Source: Cytobacillus purgationiresistens
GTDB lineage: Bacteria > Bacillota > Bacilli > Bacillales > Cytobacillaceae
Direction: 5' to 3'
DNA length: 64,000 bases
Assembly: GCF_030813235.1 (NCBI RefSeq)
Contig: NZ_JAUSUB010000004.1
Coordinates: forward strand, 208,734 to 272,733
The translations under genes and the position numbers were made by a program. Below, one piece after another: positions 1 to 10,875 of this stretch. Below the pieces are notes generated by a model. The model was not told where the DNA came from. It ran no database searches and worked only from the letters and a program-made list of their open reading frames with translations. Each line of letters opens with the position of its first letter. The stretch's first letter is position 1.

Positions 1-87
1 GAAAAGAAAAGTCGCTCGCCCATTATCCATCTTTCTTTCACTTCGCTTTCCTGTAGATAATTCTCTACTTTTCGTTTATAAAAAATA

Positions 88-122
88 AAAGCCAAAGCCA
101 AGTGGAACCTGACTTTGACTTT
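88..122 (-). terminator. Hairpin after dnaK
   Basis: On the minus strand a 13-bp stem with two G-U pairs (arms at 110-122 and 88-100) lies 17 nt after the dnaK stop and is followed by a T-rich run. It would end or attenuate transcription before the next gene to the left. By the usual gene order that gene would be dnaJ, but it is outside the window. Confidence 0.6.
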
Positions 123-138
123 TTAAGACAATGTTTAT

Positions 139-2001
<1,863 letters not shown>

Positions 2002-2622
2002 TTATTGATTCACTTTTACCATCGCTGGGCGAATGACTCTATCTTTCAACATATAACCCTTTTGAAATTCCTCAACAACAATATTCGATTCAAACTGATC
2101 GTCTTCCACTTGCATCACCGCTTGATGGATATGAGGGTCAAACTCTTTCCCTACAGATTCAATTTGTTCTGCACCTTCTTTTTTCAAAGCTTCAACTAAA
2201 CTGCGGTAAACCATTTCCATCCCTTGCTTTAAGGAATTAACTTGGTCATTGTCAGCTTGTGTTTGCAATGCTCTTTCAAAATTATCGATTGCAGGCAATA
2301 AATCAGAGATTAGGCTTTGTGATCTATATTTTTCAGACGCTTCACGATCCAATTTAGCGCGGCGTCGGGAATTATCAAAATCAGCTTGAAGACGCAAATA
2401 ACGATTTTCAGCATCAGCTAATTTGCTTTCCAATTCGGCTGTTTTCGCTTTTAAATCAGCTACCTCAGCAGTTTCCTCAGATTGTTCATTCGAATCTTCT
2501 GTATTCAGGTCAGCAGCTTCTTCAAATACTTCCTCAATCGTGTCATTTGTGTTTGCTTCATCTGTTGTTTGGTCCATCTCTTGATTCAATTCTTCTTTTA
2601 ACTCATCTTTTTTCTCTGCCAA
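2002..2622 (-). CDS. grpE: Nucleotide exchange factor GrpE
   Basis: Co-chaperone that releases ADP from DnaK. It has an acidic, Glu/Gln-rich N-terminal tail, then a long coiled coil (residues of about 50-100, ending in [12 protein letters not shown]), then the beta-wing domain with the family signature [16 protein letters not shown] and the ending [14 protein letters not shown]. The start is taken as TTG 2622 (MAEKKDEL), 7 nt after GGGAGGTG; an upstream GTG at 2640 is inside the region before the ribosome binding site. This gives 206 aa. It lies between hrcA and dnaK in the class I heat-shock operon. Confidence 0.96.
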   Translation of the reverse strand: MAEKKDELKEELNQEMDQTTDEANTNDTIEEVFEEAADLNTEDSNEQSEETAEVADLKAKTAELESKLADAENRYLRLQADFDNSRRRAKLDREASEKYRSQSLISDLLPAIDNFERALQTQADNDQVNSLKQGMEMVYRSLVEALKKEGAEQIESVGKEFDPHIHQAVMQVEDDQFESNIVVEEFQKGYMLKDRVIRPAMVKVNQ

Positions 2623-2680
2623 TTTTTTCACCTCCCTCAAATCATGTTGTTTAGTTTAAACCTTCGTGATATCACAGTTA

Positions 2681-2710
2681 AATGGGTGGAAAAGCTTGAT
2701 TCCACCCATT
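2681..2710 (-). promoter_or_regulatory. Stem-loop between hrcA and grpE
   Basis: A perfect 11-bp inverted repeat (AATGGGTGGAA / TTCCACCCATT) with an 8-nt loop sits in the 105-nt gap between hrcA and grpE, without a downstream T-run. In B. subtilis the corresponding hrcA-grpE gap contains a processing site and stem-loop that stabilises the grpE-dnaK part of the message. By position and lack of a U-tract this is more likely such a processing or stability element than a terminator (inference). Confidence 0.6.
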
Positions 2711-2727
2711 AATCAATATCTCCAGGC

Positions 2728-3759
2728 TCACTCGTTCTGATACAGTTTTGAAAGCTCGATTGATAGTCCATTGCTTAAATATTGAAGCAGGCTAATCACT
2801 CGAGAATACTCCATTCTTGTTGGTCCAAGAATCGCAATGGTTCCCAATTGCTCTGCTCCTATTGAATAACTTGCAGTAATCAAGCTGCAATGATCCATGG
2901 CAGAATTGTTATTCTCCCTGCCAATTTTCACACTTATCCCCGCTTCATTCTTACGCATAAGATCGTAAATGCCCTCTTCATGTTCAATCATATTTAACAA
3001 ACCCTTTACCTTATCAAAATCATGGAATTCAGGCTGGCTTAATATGTTGGTCTTCCCGCCAAAAAACAATTTTTCACTTGCTGGCATTTTGATGGTATCC
3101 ACAATAGAACTGAGCATTAAATCATAATGATGGATATGCTGACGAAGCAGGACAGCGACCTCTTTATAAATTTTGTTATTCAAACTTTCAAGCGCAACAC
3201 CTGTTAAGCGGTCATTTAATATATTGACCATCTTTTCAATGTCTCCGGAGTCCATAGTTTCAGGCAAGTGAAACATGCGATTCTCTACATGCCCGGAATC
3301 AGTAACGATGATGGCAATGGCTGTGTGATCATTCAAAGGAATAATTTGTATTTTCTTTAATTTATTATCTCTTACTGCTGGTCCTAATACAATAGAGGTA
3401 TAGTTTGTCATTTCAGAAAGTATTTTTGCTGATTTTTGCACTACCTTTTCTAACTCATAGATTCTTTCAACAAAAATAGATTTAACCTGATGAACCTCCT
3501 GTTTATTCAACCGCTGTGGAGACAACAAATGATCCACATAATATCTATACCCTTTTTCGGAAGGAATCCTCCCTGAAGAGGTGTGTGTCTTTTCAATAAA
3601 TCCAAGCTCCTCTAAATCAGCCATCTCGTTCCTAATTGTCGCCGAGCTAAAAGAAATCTCACTTTTCTTGGACAAGCTTCTAGAACCCACCGGCTGTGCC
3701 GTTTGAATAAAATCATCAACAATTACTTGAAAGATCATTAATTGACGATCTGTTAACAC
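2728..3759 (-). CDS. hrcA: Heat-inducible transcription repressor HrcA
   Basis: DNA-binding repressor of class I heat-shock genes; it recognises CIRCE and needs GroE for activity. The N-terminal winged helix ([17 protein letters not shown] ... [12 protein letters not shown] ... [39 protein letters not shown]) is highly typical; a GAF-like dimerisation and effector region follows. The start is placed at GTG 3759, where AGAGGTGAT precedes by a normal distance and the product begins VLTDRQ as in relatives; an in-frame GTG at 3780 would start inside the CIRCE operator and has no ribosome binding site. It has its own likely promoter (3811-3839) and is the first gene of hrcA-grpE-dnaK. Confidence 0.97.
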   Translation of the reverse strand: MLTDRQLMIFQVIVDDFIQTAQPVGSRSLSKKSEISFSSATIRNEMADLEELGFIEKTHTSSGRIPSEKGYRYYVDHLLSPQRLNKQEVHQVKSIFVERIYELEKVVQKSAKILSEMTNYTSIVLGPAVRDNKLKKIQIIPLNDHTAIAIIVTDSGHVENRMFHLPETMDSGDIEKMVNILNDRLTGVALESLNNKIYKEVAVLLRQHIHHYDLMLSSIVDTIKMPASEKLFFGGKTNILSQPEFHDFDKVKGLLNMIEHEEGIYDLMRKNEAGISVKIGRENNNSAMDHCSLITASYSIGAEQLGTIAILGPTRMEYSRVISLLQYLSNGLSIELSKLYQNE

Positions 3760-3773
3760 AGTAATCACCTCTG

Positions 3774-3800
3774 TTAGCACTCTTTGCTAACGAGTGCTAA
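3774..3800. promoter_or_regulatory. CIRCE operator (HrcA binding site)
   Basis: A perfect CIRCE element: TTAGCACTC, a 9-nt spacer, then GAGTGCTAA. It lies in the 5' leader of the hrcA message, 15 nt before the hrcA start. HrcA binding here gives autoregulation and control of grpE and dnaK. Confidence 0.98.
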
Positions 3801-3810
3801 ATCTACTAAT

Positions 3811-3839
3811 AAATTATCAAAACAATCGATGAGTGTCAA
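3811..3839 (-). promoter_or_regulatory. Sigma-A-type promoter for hrcA-grpE-dnaK
   Basis: On the minus strand a consensus TTGACA (3834-3839) is followed after 17 nt by TAATTT (3811-3816), a weak -10. Transcription from here would begin just before CIRCE, the standard layout for vegetative-sigma class I heat-shock promoters. Confidence 0.65.
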
Positions 3840-3870
3840 TCATTTGAGCATATTTATCTAGAGGAACCCT

Positions 3871-5004
3871 TTACTTAATAAATGATTGAAAAACTTCATT
3901 CCCTAACAAATACCCTTTTCTAGTGAGCTTAATAGCATCTCCGTCTAGTTGTAAAAGTTGTTTCTCAATATGTGTTTGAATTTCTTCACCAAAATATTGC
4001 ATTGGATTGGCTGAAAATTTTTCTTCAAATCGGCTGATCGAAACACCTTTTATTTTACGAAGTCCAAGAAACATTTCCTCTTCCATTTGTTCGGCCTTTG
4101 TCGGTTTCTGTTCTTCGATAATCGGCAATTTCCCTTCTTTAAGAGGATCCATATATTTTTTCAGCGGACCGTAATTAGAGCGCCGATATCCGTTTACATA
4201 TCCGTGTGCACCAGCTCCAAATCCATAATACCATTCATTATCCCAATAGGTTAAATTATGCTTGCTCTCAAAACCAGGCTTGGCAAAATTACTGATTTCA
4301 TATTGCTCAAATCCTTGTTTTTCCATTTCATCCATTAATGTTTCATACATCGCTGCTTCTGCGTCTTCACCCGGGGTTGGCAGTTTCCCTTTTCTCATTA
4401 AATTATAGAAGACCGTTTTTGGTTCTATGATGAGTGAATACCCTGAATAGTGCTGAATATCAAGTGTAAAGGAGGTAGCCAGCGTTTCTTTGAAATCTGC
4501 TAAGGTTTGACCAGGCAAACTATAAATTAAATCGATGCTAATATTTTCAAACCCTGCATTCTTTGCCGCTTCAATTGATTGAAAAACATCCTTCGCACGG
4601 TGAACTCTTCCAATTCGCTTTAAAAGCTCGTCATTAAAAGTTTGAACACCGAAGCTAATTCTGTTCACACCTCCTGCACGGAGCAAAGAAAGCTTTTCAG
4701 CTGACAGATCTCCCGGGTTCGCTTCAAAGGTGTATTCAACGTCTTCGGCAAAAGGCATGTATTTATTAATCGTTGATAGCAATTTTTCTAGTTGCTGCAC
4801 GTTTAAAGCGGTCGGTGTCCCTCCGCCAATAAAAATCGTTTTAAACTTTGTATATGGTGCATCCACTAATGTAAGCTCGATCTCTTTATCCAGGTAATCC
4901 AGATACTCATCAACCGGCTGCCCCTTCAAAAAGACTTTATTAAAATCACAATAATGGCAAATATGTTCGCAAAACGGAATATGAATATATGCCGCATTTA
5001 TCAT
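3871..5004 (-). CDS. hemW: Radical SAM haem chaperone HemW
   Basis: HemN-like radical SAM protein, now regarded as a haem chaperone for membrane respiratory enzymes rather than a coproporphyrinogen oxidase. The iron-sulfur motif CEHICHYC is at residues of about 13-20, followed by the SAM-binding GGGTPTAL. The HemW-specific haem-binding motif HN-x2-YW is present as HNLTYW in the middle of the protein, which separates it from true HemN. The HemN C-terminal domain completes 377 aa, a normal length. It lies between lepA and hrcA on the same strand, as in B. subtilis. Confidence 0.95.
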   Translation of the reverse strand: MINAAYIHIPFCEHICHYCDFNKVFLKGQPVDEYLDYLDKEIELTLVDAPYTKFKTIFIGGGTPTALNVQQLEKLLSTINKYMPFAEDVEYTFEANPGDLSAEKLSLLRAGGVNRISFGVQTFNDELLKRIGRVHRAKDVFQSIEAAKNAGFENISIDLIYSLPGQTLADFKETLATSFTLDIQHYSGYSLIIEPKTVFYNLMRKGKLPTPGEDAEAAMYETLMDEMEKQGFEQYEISNFAKPGFESKHNLTYWDNEWYYGFGAGAHGYVNGYRRSNYGPLKKYMDPLKEGKLPIIEEQKPTKAEQMEEEMFLGLRKIKGVSISRFEEKFSANPMQYFGEEIQTHIEKQLLQLDGDAIKLTRKGYLLGNEVFQSFIK

Positions 5005-5067
5005 TTCTACACAACCTTTATTATTTGAAGAGGATGTGAACTCTCCAATGAATTCTCATGGTAACTA

Positions 5068-5196
5068 AGAAAAGCGCTGGGCAACCTTGCTCAGCCTCAG
5101 GCATAGCATAAGACGTGCCAACAGAAAGGTGTTCTTTACCTTTCTGGGAGGATTGCTTAAAACCTCGAGAGGGCGACGCTGGTGCTAGACATTTTT
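5068..5196. repeat. Bacillaceae-type intergenic repeat element
   Basis: This non-coding block between lepA and hemW begins AAGAAAAGCGCTGGG and ends CGACGCTGGTGCTAGAC, with a central AAAACCTCGAGAGGG. Similar elements, with conserved blocks around AAGACGNGCC, CCTCGAGGGG and GGCGCTGGAGCTAGAC, are scattered between genes in many Bacillus-related genomes; this attribution is from memory. A more diverged candidate copy is at 16282-16376. No open frame with a ribosome binding site was seen. Confidence 0.6.
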
Positions 5197-5236
5197 CAAA
5201 TTTAAAAAATCTATACTCAATATCTTATAAACAAAA

Positions 5237-5279
5237 ATAGGTTAGCGCATGCTTTATGAGAAAGCATACCTAACCTATT
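5237..5279 (-). terminator. Terminator after lepA
   Basis: Arms AATAGGTTAG and CTAACCTATT enclose an inner GCTTT/AAAGC stem. On the minus strand the hairpin follows the lepA stop by 17 nt and runs into TATTTTTG. Confidence 0.8.
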
Positions 5280-5296
5280 ATAACAAAGCAATTGAT

Positions 5297-7132
5297 TTAC
5301 TTTTTAGGATTAGTATCATCCATTTTAAGGACGGCCATGAAGGCTTCTTGAGGCACTTCCACTGAACCAACTTGCTTCATTCTCTTTTTACCTTCTTTTT
5401 GCTTTTCAAGCAATTTACGCTTACGGGAAATATCACCGCCGTAACACTTAGCCAATACGTTTTTACGAATCGCTTTAATCGTTGAACGTGCAACGATTTT
5501 TTGCCCAACTGCAGCTTGAATCGGCACTTCGAATTGCTGGCGCGGAATTAATTCCTTCAACTTTTCAACAATGATCTTTCCACGTTCATAGGCAAACTCA
5601 TTATGAACAATGAAACTTAATGCATCGACTTTTTCTGCGTTAAGAAGTATATCCATCTTCACTAGCTTAGATGGTTTGTACCCTATGAGCTCGTAATCAA
5701 AAGATGCATAACCTTTTGTATTGGATTTTAATTGATCAAAGAAATCATAAACGATTTCAGATAACGGAATTTCGTATGTGATATTCACACGGGTTTCATC
5801 CATATATTGCATATCAATAAAGTTCCCGCGCTTGATTTGACAAAGTTCCATAATCGCACCCACATAGTCATTCGGCGCCATCATAGTTGCTTTTACATAC
5901 GGCTCTTCAATACGATCAATCTTTTGTGGATCTGGCATATTTGAAGGGTTATCCACCTTTACTTCGGTTCCATCTGTTAAAACAACATCGTATATAACAC
6001 TTGGAGCCGTTGTAATCAAGTCAATCTTAAACTCTCGTTCGATTCGTTCTTGAATAATCTCCATATGAAGTAATCCAAGGAAGCCGCAGCGAAAACCGAA
6101 GCCCAATGCTTGAGAAGTTTCGGGCTCAAACTGAAGCGCGGAATCATTTAATTCAAGCTTCTCTAGCGCTTCACGCAAATCATTGAATTTGGCGCTATCA
6201 ATCGGGTATAGACCGCAATAAACCATCGGATTCATTTTTCGGTAACCAGAAAGAGGTTCAATTGCTCCATTCCTCGCACTGGTAATTGTATCCCCTACTC
6301 GTGTATCTCCTACGTTTTTAATTGCCGCAGTCAAAAAGCCTACATCACCAACGGAAAGTTCATCGAGCGGAGTGGACTTTGGTGTGAAAACACCAACTTC
6401 AGTTACTTCAAACTCCTTGCCTGTTGCCATCATTCTAACTTTATCGCCGACCTTCACTGTCCCTTCGACTACGCGAATATAGGCAACAACTCCACGATAA
6501 GCATCATAAAGAGAATCAAAAATGAGCGCTTTTAGCGGGCCTTCAGGATCACCAATCGGTGCGGGCACTTTCTCCACAACTTGTTCAAGAATATCTTCAA
6601 TACCGATACCTGCTTTAGCGGACGTTAATACCGCCTCTGAAGCATCAAGTCCGATCACTTCCTCAATTTCATTACGAACACGCTCTGGATCCGCACTTGG
6701 GAGGTCAATCTTATTAATAATTGGCAAAATTTCCAAGTTATTATCAATCGCTAAATAAACATTAGCCAATGTCTGAGCTTCAATCCCTTGCGCAGCATCC
6801 ACTACTAATATTGCACCTTCACAGGCAGCAAGGCTTCTTGAAACTTCATATGTAAAATCAACATGCCCCGGTGTATCAATTAAATGAAAAGTATAAACTT
6901 CCCCGTCCTTGGCCTTATATTTTAATTGAACCGAGTTTAATTTAATCGTTATACCCCGTTCTCTTTCAAGGTCCATGGAATCCAAGAGCTGATTCTTCAT
7001 CTCCCTGGATGTTAAAGCATTGGTTTTCTCAAGAATCCGATCAGCCAGGGTAGATTTACCGTGATCGATATGAGCAATGATAGAAAAATTCCGTATCTTG
7101 GATTGCCTATTAAGTCTCTCTTCTCTGTTCAT
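5297..7132 (-). CDS. lepA: Elongation factor 4 (LepA)
   Basis: Ribosome-binding translational GTPase that remodels or back-translocates ribosomes and affects initiation under stress. G motifs are all visible: G1 [10 protein letters not shown]2 region RGITIK, G3 DTPGHVDF and G4 [11 protein letters not shown]. Domain II, EF-G-like domains III and V, and the LepA-specific C-terminal domain ([26 protein letters not shown]) follow. The length of 611 aa is standard. The start ATG 7132 has AGGAGTG upstream. A consensus promoter lies 256 nt upstream (7388-7416). Confidence 0.98.
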   Translation of the reverse strand: MNREERLNRQSKIRNFSIIAHIDHGKSTLADRILEKTNALTSREMKNQLLDSMDLERERGITIKLNSVQLKYKAKDGEVYTFHLIDTPGHVDFTYEVSRSLAACEGAILVVDAAQGIEAQTLANVYLAIDNNLEILPIINKIDLPSADPERVRNEIEEVIGLDASEAVLTSAKAGIGIEDILEQVVEKVPAPIGDPEGPLKALIFDSLYDAYRGVVAYIRVVEGTVKVGDKVRMMATGKEFEVTEVGVFTPKSTPLDELSVGDVGFLTAAIKNVGDTRVGDTITSARNGAIEPLSGYRKMNPMVYCGLYPIDSAKFNDLREALEKLELNDSALQFEPETSQALGFGFRCGFLGLLHMEIIQERIEREFKIDLITTAPSVIYDVVLTDGTEVKVDNPSNMPDPQKIDRIEEPYVKATMMAPNDYVGAIMELCQIKRGNFIDMQYMDETRVNITYEIPLSEIVYDFFDQLKSNTKGYASFDYELIGYKPSKLVKMDILLNAEKVDALSFIVHNEFAYERGKIIVEKLKELIPRQQFEVPIQAAVGQKIVARSTIKAIRKNVLAKCYGGDISRKRKLLEKQKEGKKRMKQVGSVEVPQEAFMAVLKMDDTNPKK

Positions 7133-7387
7133 GAATTATATTTCACTCCTATATTAAAGCGCAGTGCGTCTCATCATCCTTATGGTCACTCATCAATGGT
7201 TTTTTACTCTTTAAAAATCCCACAAAAAGGAGTCACCTAAGACGCTAAAAGCTAAAAATCCCTCTATCTGTAAGTTAATAGAATCCTGTTTATATTAAAA
7301 ACATAGCGATACTATAGTATCTTACATTGAGCAAGTCTATACTCTACATCGTTACACATTCCCTAATAGAGAACATACATATTGTAG

Positions 7388-7416
7388 ATTATATCAGTAC
7401 CCAAAGGAAGATTCAA
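7388..7416 (-). promoter_or_regulatory. Sigma-A promoter upstream of lepA; rest of the 7133-7504 gap is unassigned
   Basis: On the minus strand TTGAAT (7411-7416) and TATAAT (7388-7393, extended by TGA) are 17 nt apart, a near-consensus vegetative promoter pointing at lepA. It implies a leader of about 250 nt. Apart from this and the terminator at 7480-7513, I see no gene or obvious structured RNA in the gap. Confidence 0.7.
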
Positions 7417-7479
7417 CGCTTATCCGATTAGGAGAGAAATCGCTCAGCCGTTCTTGCCTCGACGTTTTGTTCATAAAAA

Positions 7480-7513
7480 GAGAAATAGCGACCTCCATTC
7501 GTCGCTATTTCTC
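7480..7513 (-). terminator. Terminator of the gpr/spoIIP/yqxA group, overlapping the yqxA stop
   Basis: Arms GAGAAATAGCGAC and GTCGCTATTTCTC form a perfect 13-bp stem followed on the minus strand by CTTTTT. The yqxA stop codon (7505-7507) is inside the 5' arm. Confidence 0.85.
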
Positions 7514-7849
7514 CTGTATAAGCTCACTGATATAATTAATCCCCTTTTCTGTAAGTGAGCGTGTTCCCTCGGATAGTCCTTTTCCTAAGGATGAAAAGAA
7601 GTTATAAACTTGCATCTTTTCTAATTGATCCTTTTTCCCTTCTAAATCATGACTTGAAACGTCCTCGCCTAGTATCGCCGCTTGTAATTCACCATCTGCA
7701 GTCTCCCCAACAGTCAAAGCGCTTTTATATGCCGGATCCTCGTAGCCTCTCATATTGTGTATGCCGTCATTGGCTTTTTGCATCCCGAAGAGAACAGATA
7801 CAAACATCAGTGCAATAAGGCAGGAAAGCTTAAACATAAACATCTTCAT
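7505..7849 (-). CDS. yqxA: YqxA family protein (DUF3679)
   Basis: Small protein of 114 aa with an N-terminal hydrophobic segment (FKLSCLIALMFVSVLFGM), then a soluble part predicted to lie outside the membrane. The family is found in Bacillaceae next to spoIIP, as here, and its function is not established. The start ATG 7849 follows AGGTGATAACC; a GTG three codons earlier would overlap that ribosome binding site. It is 20 nt downstream of spoIIP and probably co-transcribed with it. Confidence 0.8.
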   Translation of the reverse strand: MKMFMFKLSCLIALMFVSVLFGMQKANDGIHNMRGYEDPAYKSALTVGETADGELQAAILGEDVSSHDLEGKKDQLEKMQVYNFFSSLGKGLSEGTRSLTEKGINYISELIQEK

Positions 7850-7869
7850 GGTTATCACCTAACATTCAT

Positions 7870-9072
7870 TTATTCTTTATCTGCTTTCTGTTCTGCCGAC
7901 TGATTAACTTCCTCTGCTTGCCAATAGTATTCGCTGATAACTTCAGCCAGCGCTTCAGCTGAACGATCAAGCTCCTCATAGGTGTTATCCAAGCCGCCAA
8001 ATTCAATTAAAATAGCCTTATCTGATAAGTCCTGGTTAAACTTGCCGTTTGTCCCTTTTCCTTCTTTCGTAAAACTCCCTCTGCTGACACCTTTATATTT
8101 TTTCTGCAGCCTTTGATGCAATTCATTAGCGAATTGTAAATTCTTTTCATAATTTACATGTTCGCCGCCAACAACAAAAGCCAGCTTTGCGTAATTTTTA
8201 CCATCTAATTTTTTTGTCGTTGCTTCCTTTCTTTTTGAATCCCGGTGGATATCAATCAGATAGGTTAAATCACGCTGCGAAGAGACTGCCGCCTCCACTA
8301 CCTTTCTAGATTCCTGATAAGAATAACCGTATGTCAGTCCTTTTTTACTTAGATTGGCTTGAACATCCGTTTTTTCGACAACAGTGCCGATGCCTTTACC
8401 CTCCAAGGCCTCCTGCAGCTTATCTCCGATTTTAGTCACATTCATTTCTGGATGATAGGCACCATCAGGATTGTCCACTCCCTTTAGATAAGGAAGATAG
8501 GCTTCAGTATTATGTGTGAAATAAATATAAGCCACCTTTTTATCACCTGTCGTCATTGCTGGAGTTTGTTCTTTATTTGTATCACTAGGTTCATTCTTCA
8601 CCTCTGCTGTATTAACAGCTTGTTCATTTGCTTGTAACACTTCAAGCGTAGGGGAAGACTCTATTGGCATATTTGTGTAGTCTGTTCCTTCTCCAGCAAC
8701 AATTATCTCGCTATCGAAAATAGTTAACGCAGGCAATTCTCTTCCAAAAAGGCTTCGGGGATCATCGAAGCTAATATTGGTCGATAATTGAAATAACGCA
8801 CTCACTACACTTGGTGCTTCTGTTTTTTCCTCAATACTCTGAAGAAAATAATGATTTTCCCAGCCAAACAATTTATAGAGCATGTCTCCTGTCATAGACT
8901 TGGCTGCCGTATTGACAGAAGATGAGGATATTCTATATTCCGGCTTCAAGGTAGTTAACGCTCCGCTGATCGAAAATATCATGAACAAAAATAATAAAAA
9001 TCCAATTAATCCTTTTACCAAGCTTGTCCACTGCACCTCAATCAACAATCCACTTTGTTTCAGGGTTTTCAC
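7870..9072 (-). CDS. spoIIP: Stage II sporulation protein P (SpoIIP)
   Basis: Membrane-anchored amidase and endopeptidase of the SpoIID-SpoIIM-SpoIIP complex that thins septal peptidoglycan to drive engulfment. An N-terminal membrane helix (LIGFLLFLFMIFSISGAL) is followed by a variable linker and the catalytic domain: VAYIYFTHNTEAYLP holds the first Zn-ligand histidine, DIHRDSKRK the next, and ILIEFGGLDNT the conserved glutamate region. The start is GTG 9072, 5 nt after GAGGTG; an upstream ATG at 9093 lies before the ribosome binding site. The product is 400 aa. The gene order gpr-spoIIP-yqxA is as in B. subtilis. Confidence 0.95.
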   Translation of the reverse strand: MKTLKQSGLLIEVQWTSLVKGLIGFLLFLFMIFSISGALTTLKPEYRISSSSVNTAAKSMTGDMLYKLFGWENHYFLQSIEEKTEAPSVVSALFQLSTNISFDDPRSLFGRELPALTIFDSEIIVAGEGTDYTNMPIESSPTLEVLQANEQAVNTAEVKNEPSDTNKEQTPAMTTGDKKVAYIYFTHNTEAYLPYLKGVDNPDGAYHPEMNVTKIGDKLQEALEGKGIGTVVEKTDVQANLSKKGLTYGYSYQESRKVVEAAVSSQRDLTYLIDIHRDSKRKEATTKKLDGKNYAKLAFVVGGEHVNYEKNLQFANELHQRLQKKYKGVSRGSFTKEGKGTNGKFNQDLSDKAILIEFGGLDNTYEELDRSAEALAEVISEYYWQAEEVNQSAEQKADKE

Positions 9073-9144
9073 GCGTTCACCTCTATCCCGCAAGTCTAGT
9101 AAATCCTATGACTTTACTAGAGATGATAGAACCAATAATCTTTT

Positions 9145-10263
9145 TTATCTCGTATAAAAACCTGCGTTATCTTGATTCACACTTTTATGAAGTGCTGCAT
9201 TAAGACCGCTCGCAAGAAGGTTTGCCATATCTTCAATAAAGACATCTACTTCTTTCGGTGTGACCATCAAGTTATGACCGATTGGTGAAAGCACCTCATA
9301 AATGAGCTTTCGCTTTTCTTCCTCTGGCAAAGTACCCACTATTCCTAAAAATGTTTGCCGCTGCTCTTCTTCAGGCAGATCCTCATCTGTAAGCTTTCGC
9401 TTTTCTCCAAAGTTCATGCCAGCAGGCGCCAGAGCTCTAGATGGTTTATCCCCTTCACGAAGCTCTTTTCCGAAATGTTTTAAAATGAAATCAATCGTAT
9501 CACTCGTAATAGAAACCGCATCCACAACGGTTGGAACTCCGATTGCGATAACTGGAATCCCCAAGGTTTCTTTGCTTATTTCCTTACGCTTATTCCCTAC
9601 CCCGGATCCCGGGTGAATACCTGTATCAGAGATTTGAATAGTAGAATTAACTCTTTCAATCGACCTTGCAGCTAAGGCATCTACCACGATTACAAAATCA
9701 GGCTTTGTTTTCTCCACAATCCCAAATAAAATATCACTCGTTTCAATACCTGTCAGTCCCATTACTCCAGGAGCGATCGCACTTACCGGTCTGTATCCTT
9801 CTTCTACATTTTCTGGCTGCAATTCATAGAGATGGCGGGTGATTAAGAGATTTTCACATACTTCTGGTCCCAAAGCATCTGGAGTTACATTCCAATTTCC
9901 TAATCCAACAACCAAACAAGAAGCCGTTTCATTTATCCCAATCTGTTTAATGAACTGTGCCATTTCTTGCGCAAACACCTTCTCAACTTGCAATTGAAGG
10001 TCCGTATCTTGCTGTCTGATACCTAAAACCTCGAGTGTTAAATATTTCCCTTCTTTTTTTCCTAATAGTTCTGCACCTTGTGCAGTGACTTCCACAAAAG
10101 AAACTTTTATTCCATTTTCATCTTTTTCTTTTATGATGACACCTTCCATTTGTGATTGGTTTTCCTCCTTGTGGATACCCCTTTCTTCCAAAATCAATTC
10201 TCTTGCTTCCACTGCTAAATCCGTTCTAATCGCATATTTACTTAAATCTAAAGGTTCTTTCAT
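9145..10263 (-). CDS. gpr: Germination protease GPR
   Basis: Aspartic-type protease that starts degradation of small acid-soluble spore proteins during germination. It is made as a zymogen in the forespore. The N-terminus [10 protein letters not shown] contains the known processing point between Asp15 and Leu16. The core includes [16 protein letters not shown] and [32 protein letters not shown], typical of family A25. At 372 aa it is full length. Upstream, TGTATT and CATAGAA about 17 nt apart weakly resemble a forespore sigma promoter (inference only). It is divergent from rpsT. Confidence 0.97.
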   Translation of the reverse strand: MKEPLDLSKYAIRTDLAVEARELILEERGIHKEENQSQMEGVIIKEKDENGIKVSFVEVTAQGAELLGKKEGKYLTLEVLGIRQQDTDLQLQVEKVFAQEMAQFIKQIGINETASCLVVGLGNWNVTPDALGPEVCENLLITRHLYELQPENVEEGYRPVSAIAPGVMGLTGIETSDILFGIVEKTKPDFVIVVDALAARSIERVNSTIQISDTGIHPGSGVGNKRKEISKETLGIPVIAIGVPTVVDAVSITSDTIDFILKHFGKELREGDKPSRALAPAGMNFGEKRKLTDEDLPEEEQRQTFLGIVGTLPEEEKRKLIYEVLSPIGHNLMVTPKEVDVFIEDMANLLASGLNAALHKSVNQDNAGFYTR

Positions 10264-10485
10264 CGATAGCCCTCACATTCGATTTTGTCTTCTATGGAAT
10301 TTAATAAATAGAAAATACAGTTATTTTTAGCTTTACCTTTTTCGACCAAAAACATTCATGAATATCCAGAAGAAAAACAAGAGACTCTTTGTAAATTAGA
10401 AAGGTGAGTATTGCATTATCGGTGCGTGTTTGATAAAATATCACTTGTTCTTAATAATTGTTAATGAATGCGAAAGTCGGGTATA

Positions 10486-10491
10486 TATAAT
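10486..10491 (+). promoter_or_regulatory. -10 element of the rpsT promoter
   Basis: A perfect TATAAT lies 36 nt before the rpsT start. No convincing -35 at 16-18 nt was found, so the assignment rests on the -10 and position. Confidence 0.5.
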
Positions 10492-10521
10492 CTCGATGCT
10501 TTTTTGTAGGAGGTGAATGGA

Positions 10522-10788
10522 ATGCCAAACATTAAATCTGCTATCAAACGTGTAAAAACAAGCGAAGCTCGTAAAGCACACAACGTAACAGTTAAATCTA
10601 ACATGCGCTCTGCAGTTAAAAAAGTTGAAGCTGGTATCGTTAATAACGACGCTACTGCAGCAACAGAAAACTTTGCACTTGCATCAAGCAAACTTGATAA
10701 AGCCGCTGCGAAAGGACTTATCCATAAAAACGCTGCAGCTCGTAAAAAATCTCGTTTAATGAAAAAAATGAACTCTTTAAACGCATAA
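10522..10788 (+). CDS. rpsT: 30S ribosomal protein S20
   Basis: Basic helical protein (88 aa) that binds 16S rRNA early in 30S assembly. The sequence begins [19 protein letters not shown], the standard S20 N-terminus, and continues with Lys-rich helices. ATG 10522 is preceded by AGGAGGTGA at 5 nt; an in-frame GTG at 10513 is part of that ribosome binding site and is not the start. It stands alone on the plus strand with its own terminator, opposite to gpr and holA as in B. subtilis. Confidence 0.98.
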   Translation: MPNIKSAIKRVKTSEARKAHNVTVKSNMRSAVKKVEAGIVNNDATAATENFALASSKLDKAAAKGLIHKNAAARKKSRLMKKMNSLNA

Positions 10789-10802
10789 TTTTAAAGATTC
10801 AC

Positions 10803-10829
10803 GGCTATCTGAACTCGGATAGCCTTTTT
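10803..10829 (+). terminator. rpsT terminator
   Basis: GGCTATC and GATAGCC pair around an 8-nt loop and are followed by TTTTT, 14 nt after the rpsT stop. Confidence 0.9.
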
Positions 10830-10875
10830 ATTTTGCCTTGAAAACTGAAAGGCGGAAGGACCTCATTCAACCACC

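Noticed and set aside
9094..9144. Terminator between gpr and spoIIP (CTAGTAAA / TTTACTAG)
   Set aside because: An 8-bp inverted repeat is present, but no T-run follows; left unassigned.
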